Of a DNA stretch of 64,000 bases, positions 36,086 to 43,997 are shown one piece after another. Made by a program: the position numbers and the translations under genes. The stretch is taken from positions 992,001 through 1,056,000 of the forward strand of contig NZ_FUEZ01000003.1 in NCBI RefSeq assembly GCF_900157365.1. Direction: 5' to 3'. Numbering within the stretch: the first letter of the stretch is position 1; the number at the start of each line of letters is the position of its first letter. Source of the DNA: Mycobacterium numidiamassiliense. Lineage in GTDB: Bacteria; Actinomycetota; Actinomycetes; Mycobacteriales; Mycobacteriaceae. The notes beneath the pieces are model-generated. The model did no database searches. It saw only the letters and a program-made list of their open reading frames with translations, and was not told the DNA's origin.

Positions 36086-37687
36086 ATGAGTGACGATCTG
36101 TTGCGCCATCCGACCCATAACGGCCACTTGCTAGTAGGCGCCCTCAAGCGCCACAAGAACCGTCCGGTGCTGTTTCTTGGCGACACCACGCTGACCGGTG
36201 GTCAGCTTGCCGAGCGGATCAGCCAGTACACGCAGGCGTTCGAGGCGCTGGGCGCCGGCACCGGCGTGACTGTGGGGCTGCTGGCGCTGAACCGGCCCGA
36301 GGTGCTGATGATCCTCGGCGCCAGCCAAACCCAGGGCTATCGGCGCACCGCCCTGCACCCGCTGGGGTCGCTGGACGACCATGCCTACGTCCTCTCCGAC
36401 TGCGGCGCCAGCTCGCTGATCGTCGACCCCAACCCGGCGTTCGTCGAGCGCGCGCTGGGGCTGCTGGAGAAGGTGGACTCCCTCAAGCAGGTCCTCACCA
36501 TCGGCCCGGTACCCGAGGCTTTGAAAGATGTGGCGGTCGACCTGTCGGCCGAGGCGGCCAAATACGAGCCCAAGCCGCTGGTGGTGGCCGAGTTGGCACC
36601 CGACCACATCGGGGGCATGGCGTACACCGGCGGCACCACCGGCAAGCCCAAGGGCGTCATGGGCACCACCGGGAACATCGCCGCGATGACGCAGATCCAG
36701 CTCGCGGAATGGGAATGGCCGGAGCACCCGCGGTTCTTGATGTGCACCCCGCTGTCGCATGCGGGTGCAGCGTTTTTCACGCCGACGGTGGTCAAGGGCG
36801 GCGAGATGGTGGTGCTGGGAAAGTTCGATCCGGCCGAGGTGCTGAAAACCATTGAAGAGCAGAAGATTACGGCGACCATGCTGGTGCCGTCGATGCTGTA
36901 CGCGCTGATGGACCACCCGGATTCGCACACCCGGGACCTGTCGTCGCTGGAGACCGTGTACTACGGCGCCTCGGCGATGAACCCGGTGCGGCTGGCCGAG
37001 GCGATCCGGCGGTTCGGCCCGATCTTCGCCCAGTACTACGGCCAGTCCGAGGCGCCGATGGCGATCACCTACCTGGCCAAGACCGATCACGACGAGAAAC
37101 GGCTGACCTCGTGTGGACGGCCGACGCTGTTCGCGCGCGTGGCGTTGCTGGGCGAGGACGGTAAGCCGGTGCCGCAGGGTGAGCCTGGCGAGATCTGCGT
37201 CAGTGGGCCGCTTTTGGCGGGCGGCTACTGGCAGCTGCCCGAAGCGACGGCCGAGACGTTCAAGGACGGCTGGCTGCACACCGGCGACATGGCCCGCGAG
37301 GACGAGGACGGCTTCTACTTCATCGTCGACCGGGTCAAGGACATGATCGTCACCGGCGGCTTCAACGTCTTCCCCCGCGAGGTCGAGGACGTCATCGCCG
37401 AGCATGCGGCCGTCGCGCAGGTGTGCGTGGTCGGCACGCCGGACGACAAGTGGGGCGAGGCCGTGACCGCCGTGGTGGTGCTGCGCTCCGACGCCCCGAC
37501 CGACGACGCCGCGATCGAGGCGATGACCGCCGAGATCCAGGCCGCGGTCAAAGACCGCAAGGGTTCGGTGCAGTCACCCAAGCGGATAGAGATCGTCGAC
37601 GCGCTGCCGTTGACCGGGCTGGGCAAGCCGGACAAGAAGGCGGTGCGGGCGCGGTTCTGGGAGGGCGCCGGCCGCGCCGTCGGCTAG
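36086..37687 (+). CDS. fadD8: Acyl-CoA synthetase FadD8
   Basis: The 533-residue ANL-superfamily ligase activates a carboxylic acid through an acyl-adenylate to the CoA thioester. Visible motifs are the P-loop YTGGTTGKPKGV (about 187-198), the A5-type YGQSEAPMAITYL, the A7 Asp in GWLHTGDMARED, the hinge VDRVKDMIVTGGFNV and the catalytic Lys in LPLTGLGKPDKK near the end. It is equivalent to Rv0551c. The substrate is not known; a sterol-derived or fatty acid is possible given the upstream KstR-like site. Its end overlaps the convergent TetR gene by 4 bp. Confidence 0.92.
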   Translation: MSDDLLRHPTHNGHLLVGALKRHKNRPVLFLGDTTLTGGQLAERISQYTQAFEALGAGTGVTVGLLALNRPEVLMILGASQTQGYRRTALHPLGSLDDHAYVLSDCGASSLIVDPNPAFVERALGLLEKVDSLKQVLTIGPVPEALKDVAVDLSAEAAKYEPKPLVVAELAPDHIGGMAYTGGTTGKPKGVMGTTGNIAAMTQIQLAEWEWPEHPRFLMCTPLSHAGAAFFTPTVVKGGEMVVLGKFDPAEVLKTIEEQKITATMLVPSMLYALMDHPDSHTRDLSSLETVYYGASAMNPVRLAEAIRRFGPIFAQYYGQSEAPMAITYLAKTDHDEKRLTSCGRPTLFARVALLGEDGKPVPQGEPGEICVSGPLLAGGYWQLPEATAETFKDGWLHTGDMAREDEDGFYFIVDRVKDMIVTGGFNVFPREVEDVIAEHAAVAQVCVVGTPDDKWGEAVTAVVVLRSDAPTDDAAIEAMTAEIQAAVKDRKGSVQSPKRIEIVDALPLTGLGKPDKKAVRARFWEGAGRAVG

Positions 37688-38232
37688 GTAGCGATCCCCG
37701 CCGCCAGTAGGTCGAGCATGCGGCCGGTCTGCTCCCGCGAGCCGCTGGCCAGGAAGATGCCGATCAGGCTGGACACCACATCGTCGGCCTGGACGTCGGC
37801 GCGCAGGCCGCCGCCCTCGGCGCCGGCCCGCAGCAGCAGGTCGACGGCGCCGACGATGCTGTCGCGAGTCTGACTGGGCTCCATGGCGCCTGAGTCGAAG
37901 ATCGCGTGCAGCGACTCGGCCATCCCGCGCTTGGCGGCCACGAAGCTCGCGTAGCGGTCCATCCAGCGACGCAGCGCGGCCGCAGGCGGATGCCGGGTGA
38001 GCAGCTGCCCCGCCGCGGCGGCGACTTCGGCGAGCTCGGCCCGGTAGATCGCCTCGACCAGGGCTTCCCGGGTGGGGAAATGGCGGTAGAGCGTGCCAAT
38101 CCCGACGCCGGCCTCGCGCGCGATCGACTCCAGCGACACCGGTCGGCCCTCGGCGCTGGCGAAGGCCGCGGTGGCCACCTCGAGGAGCTTCTCGCGGTTC
38201 CGGCGTGCGTCGGACCGGCGTGGTGCGGCCAA
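37684..38232 (-). CDS. TetR-family transcriptional repressor
   Basis: The N-terminal DNA-binding domain (about 10-55) is a clear TetR helix-turn-helix: SLESIAREAGVGIGTLYRHFPTREAL. The rest is a helical ligand-binding and dimer domain. The TTG at 38232 (182 residues) is preferred because GGAGG lies 9 nt upstream, and the longer frame to an ATG at 38286 would translate both operator palindromes. The second palindromic copy also lies before the divergent aldo-keto reductase, so the protein probably represses itself and that gene. It is convergent with fadD8. The ligand is unknown. Confidence 0.88.
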   Translation of the reverse strand: MAAPRRSDARRNREKLLEVATAAFASAEGRPVSLESIAREAGVGIGTLYRHFPTREALVEAIYRAELAEVAAAAGQLLTRHPPAAALRRWMDRYASFVAAKRGMAESLHAIFDSGAMEPSQTRDSIVGAVDLLLRAGAEGGGLRADVQADDVVSSLIGIFLASGSREQTGRMLDLLAAGIAT

Positions 38233-38234
38233 AG

Positions 38235-38283
38235 CGGAGGATCCTCCGTTTCTGTTATGCTCGGGCAAGCGGAGGGTCCTCCG
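38235..38283. promoter_or_regulatory. Two palindromic operators for the TetR repressor
   Basis: CGGAGGATCCTCCG (38235-38248) is a perfect 14-bp palindrome. CGGAGGGTCCTCCG (38270-38283) is the same with one central mismatch, 35 bp away. The divergent promoters must lie between or over them. The left site also supplies the GGAGG ribosome site of the tetR TTG start, so repressor binding and translation use the same bases. Confidence 0.75.
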
Positions 38284-38316
38284 CATTTATCGAGTGTCTC
38301 ACGATCTAGGAGCACC

Positions 38317-39270
38317 ATGACGGACACACCACAGCCGGGCGGAGTCGGCAGCATCGGCACGGCGGCAGTCGCCCGCGTCGGCTACGGGGCCATGCAGCTG
38401 TTCGAAGACGTGACGGCATCCGACGCCACCGCGGTGCTGCGCCGAGCCGTCGAACTCGGCGTCAACCACATCGACACCGCGTCGTTCTATGGCCCCGGCG
38501 AAGTCAATCGACGCATCCGCGCGGCACTGGCCCCCTACCCTGACGACCTCGTCATCGTCAGCAAGGTCGGCGCGCGCTACACCGGCGAAAACCCGATACC
38601 GCTGGCCGCCGCGCAACGGCCTGCCGAGCTGCGTGCGGCCGTCGAAGACGACCTGCGCCAACTGGGCCTCGACTGCGTTCCGGTGGTCAATCTGCGGCGC
38701 CTCGACCTGGGGCCCGGCCTGGCCGCCGAGGGCGACCAGATCGTCGACGTCGACGATCAACTGGCCGAGATGATAGCGCTGCGCGACGAGGGCAAGATCG
38801 GCGCGATCGGCATCAGCGCCGTACCGCTGGACGTGCTGCGGCGCGCACTGCCGGCCGGGATCGTCTGCGTGCAGAACGCCTACAGCCTGATCGACCGGAC
38901 GCAGGAAGCGACGCTGCAGGCGTGCGTCGCCGAGGGCATCGCGTGGGTGCCGTACTTCCCGCTGGGCTCTGCGTTCCCGGGCTTTCCCAAGGTCACCGAC
39001 AACCCCGTGGTGCTCGACATCGGCGGTGAACTCGGCGCCACACCCGCCCAGGTGGGGCTGGCGTGGGTGTTGGCGCACGCGCCGAACACGTTGCTGATTC
39101 CCGGCACCCGGTCGATCGCGCACCTCGAGGAGAACTTGGGCGCGGGGTCCGTCGCGCTGGGGGCCGACGCGCTCGCGCGGCTGGACGGCGTCACCGCACC
39201 GGGCGACGGCCCGCAGTTCCACGGCTTGGCCAGCTTCCAAGAACCGGTCCAGGAGGCGCCGACCGCCTGA
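38317..39270 (+). CDS. Aldo/keto reductase (YdbC/PdxI-like)
   Basis: The 317-residue NADPH-dependent reductase has the catalytic Asp/Tyr in HIDTASFYGPGEVN (about 50-63), Lys in IVSKVG (about 82-87) and the C-terminal cofactor loop IPGTRSIAHLEENLG. The usual fourth catalytic residue, His, is replaced by Asn in VVNLRR, as in the YdbC/PdxI group that includes pyridoxal reductase. The ATG 38317 follows TAGGAG. It is divergent from tetR and controlled by the shared operators; the nitroreductase 14 bp downstream is probably in the same transcript. The substrate is likely the aldehyde or ketone that relieves TetR, as inference. Confidence 0.9.
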   Translation: MTDTPQPGGVGSIGTAAVARVGYGAMQLFEDVTASDATAVLRRAVELGVNHIDTASFYGPGEVNRRIRAALAPYPDDLVIVSKVGARYTGENPIPLAAAQRPAELRAAVEDDLRQLGLDCVPVVNLRRLDLGPGLAAEGDQIVDVDDQLAEMIALRDEGKIGAIGISAVPLDVLRRALPAGIVCVQNAYSLIDRTQEATLQACVAEGIAWVPYFPLGSAFPGFPKVTDNPVVLDIGGELGATPAQVGLAWVLAHAPNTLLIPGTRSIAHLEENLGAGSVALGADALARLDGVTAPGDGPQFHGLASFQEPVQEAPTA

Positions 39271-39284
39271 CTACTGTGACAGGC

Positions 39285-39740
39285 ATGGCAGATGCTGAAA
39301 GCGTCAAGCCGCCGTGGTGGCTGAAACCGGCGAACAAGGTGTTCATTCAGATGTCGCGGCTGGGGCTGAGCTTCGGCGGTGAGAGCCCGGTGGTGTTGAC
39401 CGTGCCGGGCCGCAAGTCGGGCACGCCCCGGTCGACGCCCGTCACCCCCATGACGGTGGACGGCAAACGGTACGTCGTCGCCGGCTTCCCCGGCGCGGAC
39501 TGGGTACGAAACGTCAGGGCCGCGGGCGAAGTCACGGTCAGCCGTGGCCGCACCCGGGAGCGGGTACGGATGGTGGAGTTGTCCGCCGCTGAGGCGCGTC
39601 CGTTCCTGCGGGTCTTCCCGACCGAGGTGCCGACGGGCGTCGGTTTCATGAAGCGAGCCGGCCTGGTCACCGAAGGTCGTCCCGACGAGTTCGAGGCGCT
39701 GGCCGGCCGTTGCGCCGTGTTTCGCCTCGACCCGGCATAG
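39285..39740 (+). CDS. F420-dependent nitroreductase-family protein (DDN/DUF385)
   Basis: The 151-residue protein has the deazaflavin-binding strand-loop LTVPGRKSGTPRSTPV (about 38-53) and the following RYVVAGFPGADWVRNVRAAG segment with the conserved Trp-x-Arg-Asn. The length is standard. It starts 14 bp after the aldo-keto reductase and ends 12 bp before menB, so it links the TetR unit with menB on one strand. Some relatives reduce menaquinone with F420H2, which would suit the place, but that is inference. It is a distant paralog of the gene at 1078. Confidence 0.87.
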   Translation: MADAESVKPPWWLKPANKVFIQMSRLGLSFGGESPVVLTVPGRKSGTPRSTPVTPMTVDGKRYVVAGFPGADWVRNVRAAGEVTVSRGRTRERVRMVELSAAEARPFLRVFPTEVPTGVGFMKRAGLVTEGRPDEFEALAGRCAVFRLDPA

Positions 39741-39752
39741 GAGTTGAACCCC

Positions 39753-40655
39753 TTGAGCGGTAATCCCTTTGACGCACACGCCTGGCGGGAAGTCGACGGG
39801 TTCGGCGATCTGACCGACATCACCTATCACCGCCACGTCGACGATGCGACGGTGCGGGTGGCGTTCGACCGGCCCGAGGTGCGCAACGCGTTTCGCCCGC
39901 ACACCGTCGACGAGCTGTACCGGGTGCTCGACCACGCCCGGATGTCCCCTGATGTCGGTGTGGTGCTGTTGACCGGCAACGGGCCGTCGCCGAAGGACGG
40001 GGGCTGGGCATTTTGCTCCGGCGGCGATCAGCGTATCCGTGGGCGCTCCGGCTACCAGTACGCCTCCGGCGAGACCGCCGACACGGTCGACGCCGCCCAG
40101 GCAGGCCGGCTGCACATCCTCGAGGTGCAGCGGCTGATCCGGTTTATGCCCAAGGTGGTCATCTGCCTGGTCAACGGGTGGGCCGCCGGTGGCGGGCACA
40201 GCCTGCACGTGGTCTGCGACCTGACCCTGGCCAGCCGCGAGCACGCCCGCTTCAAGCAGACCGACGCCGACGTCGGCAGCTTCGACGGCGGCTACGGCAG
40301 CGCGTATCTGGCCCGTCAGGTCGGCCAGAAGTTCGCCCGCGAGATCTTCTTCCTGGGCCGGCCGTACACCGCCGAACAGATGCACCACATGGGCGCGGTC
40401 AACGAGGTCGTCGAGCATGCCGACCTGGAAAAGGTCGGCATCGAGTGGGCGGCGGCGATCAACGCCAAATCGCCTCAGGCGCAACGGATGTTGAAGTTCG
40501 CGTTCAACTTGCTCGACGACGGTCTGGTGGGCCAGCAGTTGTTCGCGGGCGAGGCGACCCGGCTGGCGTACATGACCGATGAGGCCGTCGAGGGCCGCGA
40601 CGCGTTCCTGGAGAAGCGGCCACCCGACTGGAGCCCCTATCCGCGCTACTTCTAG
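39753..40655 (+). CDS. menB: 1,4-Dihydroxy-2-naphthoyl-CoA synthase
   Basis: MenB closes the second ring of the naphthoquinone from o-succinylbenzoyl-CoA. The 300-residue crotonase-fold enzyme has the conserved FDRPEVRNAFRP, the oxyanion and bicarbonate-binding part FCSGGDQ and GRSGYQY, VNGWAAGGGHSL, TDADVGSFDGGYGS and the C-terminal SPYPRYF. The TTG at 39753 sits 9 nt after AGGAG (39739-39743); the TTG at 39744 abuts that site and is less likely. M. tuberculosis MenB is slightly longer at the N-terminus. It is equivalent to Rv0548c. Confidence 0.95.
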   Translation: MSGNPFDAHAWREVDGFGDLTDITYHRHVDDATVRVAFDRPEVRNAFRPHTVDELYRVLDHARMSPDVGVVLLTGNGPSPKDGGWAFCSGGDQRIRGRSGYQYASGETADTVDAAQAGRLHILEVQRLIRFMPKVVICLVNGWAAGGGHSLHVVCDLTLASREHARFKQTDADVGSFDGGYGSAYLARQVGQKFAREIFFLGRPYTAEQMHHMGAVNEVVEHADLEKVGIEWAAAINAKSPQAQRMLKFAFNLLDDGLVGQQLFAGEATRLAYMTDEAVEGRDAFLEKRPPDWSPYPRYF

Positions 40656-40688
40656 TCGGCGACGGCCACCCCTTTAGACTCCCGACGT

Positions 40689-41585
40689 GTGAGCAAAAGT
40701 CCGCTTCGCCGGTTCCGAGATCAGATCGTGCTGGCAAGCATGCGGCCGCCCGGTGGGCCGCAGGTGCTGGTCAACCAGCCCGTCGCCAAACCGATTGACC
40801 TGAACGGCAAGCGGATTCTGCTGACCGGGGCATCGTCTGGCATCGGCGAGGCGGGGGCCGAACAACTGGCCCGCGAGGGCGCCACCGTGGTGGTCGTCGC
40901 CCGTCGTCAGGACCGGCTGGACGCGCTGGCGAAGCGGATCACGGCCGCGGGCGGCAACGCGATATCGATCCCGTGCGACGTCTCGGACATGGATGCCGTC
41001 GACGCACTCATCGCCGATGTCGACGAGCGCATCGGCGGCGTCGACATCCTGATCAACAACGCCGGCCGGTCCATCCGCCGCTCGCTGGCCGAGTCGCTGG
41101 AGCGCTGGCACGACGTCGAGCGGACGATGGTGCTCAACTACTACGCGCCGCTGCGCCTGATCCGCGGCCTGGCCCCCGGCATGCTCGAGCGCGGCGACGG
41201 TCACATCATCAACGTGTCGACCTGGGGTGTGCTGTCGGAGGCCTCGCCGCTGTTCTCGGTGTACAACGCGTCCAAGGCCGCGCTGTCGGCGGTGAGCCGC
41301 GTCGCCGAGACGGAGTGGGGCCGGCGAGGCGTGCATTCGACGACGCTGTACTACCCGCTGGTGGCCACGCCGATGATCGAGCCCACCCGCGCCTACGACG
41401 GGCTGCCCGCTCTCACGTCCGAAGAGGCCGCCGAGTGGATGGTGACGGCGGCGCGGCGGCGGCCGGTGCGGATCGCGCCGCGGATGGCCATCGCCGCGCG
41501 GGCGCTGGACATCGTCGGGCCCCGTTTCGTCAACACCATCATGGCGCGCCAGAACCTGCAGCCGAACCGAGAAGGAAGTAGCTGA
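40689..41585 (+). CDS. Short-chain dehydrogenase, Rv0547c-like
   Basis: The 298-residue SDR has a 35-residue N-terminal lead, the cofactor loop TGASSGIGEAGA (about 47-58), ILINNAGRS, the catalytic Ser in INVSTWGV and Tyr/Lys in YNASKAAL. A C-terminal hydrophobic region suggests membrane association. The start is GTG 40689, 33 bp after menB. It is equivalent to Rv0547c and keeps the same place next to menB, yet no step is assigned to it in menaquinone synthesis. It may act on lipids. Confidence 0.88.
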   Translation: MSKSPLRRFRDQIVLASMRPPGGPQVLVNQPVAKPIDLNGKRILLTGASSGIGEAGAEQLAREGATVVVVARRQDRLDALAKRITAAGGNAISIPCDVSDMDAVDALIADVDERIGGVDILINNAGRSIRRSLAESLERWHDVERTMVLNYYAPLRLIRGLAPGMLERGDGHIINVSTWGVLSEASPLFSVYNASKAALSAVSRVAETEWGRRGVHSTTLYYPLVATPMIEPTRAYDGLPALTSEEAAEWMVTAARRRPVRIAPRMAIAARALDIVGPRFVNTIMARQNLQPNREGSS

Positions 41586-41620
41586 CCCATAAGGGCCAGC
41601 GACGTGATAGACACACCCCC

Positions 41621-42028
41621 ATGGAGATCCTGTCCAGCCGGATGCTGCTTCGTCCGGCGGACTATGAGCGGTCGTTGACGTTCTACCGCGACGAGATCGG
41701 CCTGGCGATAGCCCGCGAATACGGCGCGGGCACAGTATTTTTCGCCGGCCAATCTTTGCTGGAGCTGGCCGGCTGGAGCAGTCCGGACCATTCCCGGGGA
41801 GCCGTCCCCGGGGCACTGTGGCTACAGGTCCGCGACATCGAGGCGACCCAGGCTGAGCTGACGGACCGCGGGGTACCGATTGCCCGTGAGGCGCGGCGCG
41901 AACCGTGGGGTCTCAAGGAGATGCACGTGACCGATCCGGATGGCCTTACGCTGATCTTCGTCGAGGTGCCGGGTGACCACCCATTACGCCGCGACACCCG
42001 AAGTGAACGCCAGGGAAAGTCCGGTTAA
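41621..42028 (+). CDS. Glyoxalase/dioxygenase-superfamily protein, Rv0546c-like
   Basis: The 135-residue protein has the beta-alpha-beta-beta-beta vicinal oxygen chelate fold, with paired modules ILSSRMLLRPADYERSLTFY and GALWLQVRDIEATQAEL and the terminal DPDGLTLIFVEV. Metal-ligand positions are partly kept (Glu in the last strand). Such proteins include glyoxalase I, fosfomycin-resistance enzymes and antibiotic-binding proteins. It follows the SDR by 35 bp. The reaction is not assignable. Confidence 0.82.
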   Translation: MEILSSRMLLRPADYERSLTFYRDEIGLAIAREYGAGTVFFAGQSLLELAGWSSPDHSRGAVPGALWLQVRDIEATQAELTDRGVPIAREARREPWGLKEMHVTDPDGLTLIFVEVPGDHPLRRDTRSERQGKSG

Positions 42029-42125
42029 CTGACAGGTAACATCTGGCGACGAGTCGAGATATACCTGCGATTACCTTCCCCGAGCATTCGACAATTTAAT
42101 TCCCCAACCATCAGAATCAGGCGCT

Positions 42126-43328
42126 GTGGACATACAACTGTTCCTCTTGATCATTGTCGTAGTTACGGCACTCGCGTTCGATTTCACCAACGGCTTCCAT
42201 GACACCGCCAACGCGATGGCAACCTCCATCGCCAGTGGTGCGCTGAAGCCCAAGACTGCCGTCGCGTTGTCCGCGGCGCTCAACCTGGTGGGCGCATTCC
42301 TCTCCACCACCGTCGCGGCAACAATCGCCAAGGGCCTCATCGATTCCAGCGTCGTGTCGCTGGAACTGGTGTTCGCCGGGCTGGTCGGCGGTGTGGTCTG
42401 GAACCTGCTGACCTGGCTGCTCGGTATTCCTTCGAGCTCGTCGCACGCCCTGATCGGTGGCATCGTCGGCGCCACGATCGCCGCGGTCGGCGCCCACGGG
42501 GTGATCTGGCACGGCGTGATGTCGAAGGCGATCATCCCGGCCGTCGTGTCGGTGTTCATTGCCCTCATCGTCGGCGCAGTCGCGACCTGGGCGGTCTTCC
42601 GGATCACCCGCGGCCTGCAGAAGGAGCGCACCGAAGCCGGGTTCCGGCGCGGCCAGATCGGCTCGGCGTCGCTGGTCTCGCTGGCCCACGGCACCAACGA
42701 CGCGCAGAAGACGATGGGCATCATCTTCCTGGCGCTGATGTCGTACGGCTCGGTCAGCAAGAGCGCCGCGGTCCCGCCGATGTGGGTCATCGTGGCCTGC
42801 GCCCTGGCGATGGCGACGGGTACCTACCTGGGCGGCTGGCGAATCATCCGCACCATGGGCAAGGGACTCGTCGAAATCACGTCGCCGCAGGGGATGGCCG
42901 CCGAATCATCCTCTGCCGCAGTCATTCTGCTGTCCGCTCACTTCGGCTACGCGCTGTCGACCACGCAGGTCTGCACCGGCTCGGTGATGGGCAGCGGAGT
43001 GGGCAAGCCCGGCGGCGAGGTGCGCTGGGGTGTGGCCGGACGCATGGCGGTCGCGTGGTTGGTGACGCTTCCGCTGGCCGGGCTGGTCGGGGCGGTCACC
43101 TACTGGATCGTGCACTACATCGGCGGCTACCCCGGCGCGATCGTCGGGTTCGGACTGCTGATCGCGGTCTCCACCGTCATCTACATGCGGTCGCGCAAGA
43201 ACAAGGTCGACCAACACAACGTCAACGACGAATGGAAAGGTGACCTGACCGCCGGGCTCGAAGAGCCACCCAGTTCCGGGAGCCCCAAAGTAGGCGACGA
43301 CAGCGTTAGCGCCGGGAGTGCATCATGA
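42126..43328 (+). CDS. pitA: Low-affinity inorganic phosphate transporter PitA
   Basis: PitA imports metal-phosphate by proton symport. The 400-residue membrane protein has about 10 segments and the two repeated PiT signatures: DFTNGFHDTANAMAT (about 19-33) and SLAHGTNDAQKTMG (about 190-203). The start is GTG 42126; homology begins with the first membrane helix. The cytoplasmic tail (about 360-400) is acidic and low complexity. Its stop overlaps the next ATG as ATGA, so it is coupled to the small membrane protein. It is equivalent to Rv0545c. Confidence 0.93.
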   Translation: MDIQLFLLIIVVVTALAFDFTNGFHDTANAMATSIASGALKPKTAVALSAALNLVGAFLSTTVAATIAKGLIDSSVVSLELVFAGLVGGVVWNLLTWLLGIPSSSSHALIGGIVGATIAAVGAHGVIWHGVMSKAIIPAVVSVFIALIVGAVATWAVFRITRGLQKERTEAGFRRGQIGSASLVSLAHGTNDAQKTMGIIFLALMSYGSVSKSAAVPPMWVIVACALAMATGTYLGGWRIIRTMGKGLVEITSPQGMAAESSSAAVILLSAHFGYALSTTQVCTGSVMGSGVGKPGGEVRWGVAGRMAVAWLVTLPLAGLVGAVTYWIVHYIGGYPGAIVGFGLLIAVSTVIYMRSRKNKVDQHNVNDEWKGDLTAGLEEPPSSGSPKVGDDSVSAGSAS

Positions 43329-43624
43329 GCCAGTTCAGCGAGTGGTTCAACTACGAGGCCTCTCTGAAGATCTTGTTCTTCAGCATGCTGGCCGGGGCCG
43401 CACTGCCGGGGCTGTTCGCCTTCGGGATCCGGCTGCAGGCAGTCGGGGCCGGGGCCGCCGGCGCCGAGGGCACCACGTCGCAGAAGAACCCTGTGCTGAC
43501 CGGACTGGCCTGGCTGATCTACGCACTGGTTGTCACAGTGATCGTCATCGGCGTGCTTTACATCGCACGTGATTTCATTGCCCACCACACGGGGTATCCG
43601 TTCCTGGGGGCAAAGCTTAAGTAA
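43325..43624 (+). CDS. Small membrane protein, Rv0544c-like
   Basis: The 99-residue protein has two membrane segments (about 13-40 and 58-80), a short loop, and a C-terminal YPFLGAKLK. It is translated by a 4-nt overlap from pitA (ATGA at 43325-43328), so it is made in step with the transporter and may be a subunit or regulator of it. No catalytic motif is present. It is equivalent to Rv0544c. Confidence 0.85.
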   Translation: MSQFSEWFNYEASLKILFFSMLAGAALPGLFAFGIRLQAVGAGAAGAEGTTSQKNPVLTGLAWLIYALVVTVIVIGVLYIARDFIAHHTGYPFLGAKLK

Positions 43625-43673
43625 CATCGAATCGTCGTCCACGAACAACCGAGCCCCCGGGCGGAGTGATCAA

Positions 43674-43997
43674 GTGAACCGATTCCTGAGTTCGGTCGTC
43701 TCGTGGCTGCGCGCGGGTTATCCGGAAGGCGTCCCGCCAACCGATACCTTTGCGCTACTTGCGCTGCTGGCCAACCGGTTGTCCAACGACGAGGTCAAGC
43801 TCGTGGCCAACGAGCTGATGCTGCGCGGTGACTTCGACAAGATCGACATCGGCGTGATGATCAGCAAGCTCACCGACGAGCTGCCCGCGGAATCGGACAT
43901 CGAGCGGGTGCGAGCCCGGTTGGCCGCCAAGGGTTGGCCACTGGACGACGCGCAGGACGACACGGACGATAATCTCAACGGCGAGGCGCACGCATAG
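43674..43997 (+). CDS. DUF3349-family small protein, Rv0543c-like
   Basis: The 107-residue protein is helical and soluble, with GYPEGVPPTDTFALLALL at about 14-31 and the conserved LSNDEVKLVANELML, the marks of DUF3349; a solved M. tuberculosis homolog exists (from memory). The GTG at 43674 precedes VNRFLSSVVSWLRAG; the open frame further upstream has no homology. The tail is acidic and ends at a TAG that overlaps the proposed menE start. It is the third gene of the pit unit. The function is unknown. Confidence 0.85.
   Translation: MNRFLSSVVSWLRAGYPEGVPPTDTFALLALLANRLSNDEVKLVANELMLRGDFDKIDIGVMISKLTDELPAESDIERVRARLAAKGWPLDDAQDDTDDNLNGEAHA

Noticed and set aside
42040..42104. AGGTAA/TTACCT pair before pitA as a phosphate-regulator site
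   Set aside because: Six-bp arms 31 bp apart do not match a Pho-box direct repeat that I can recognise.
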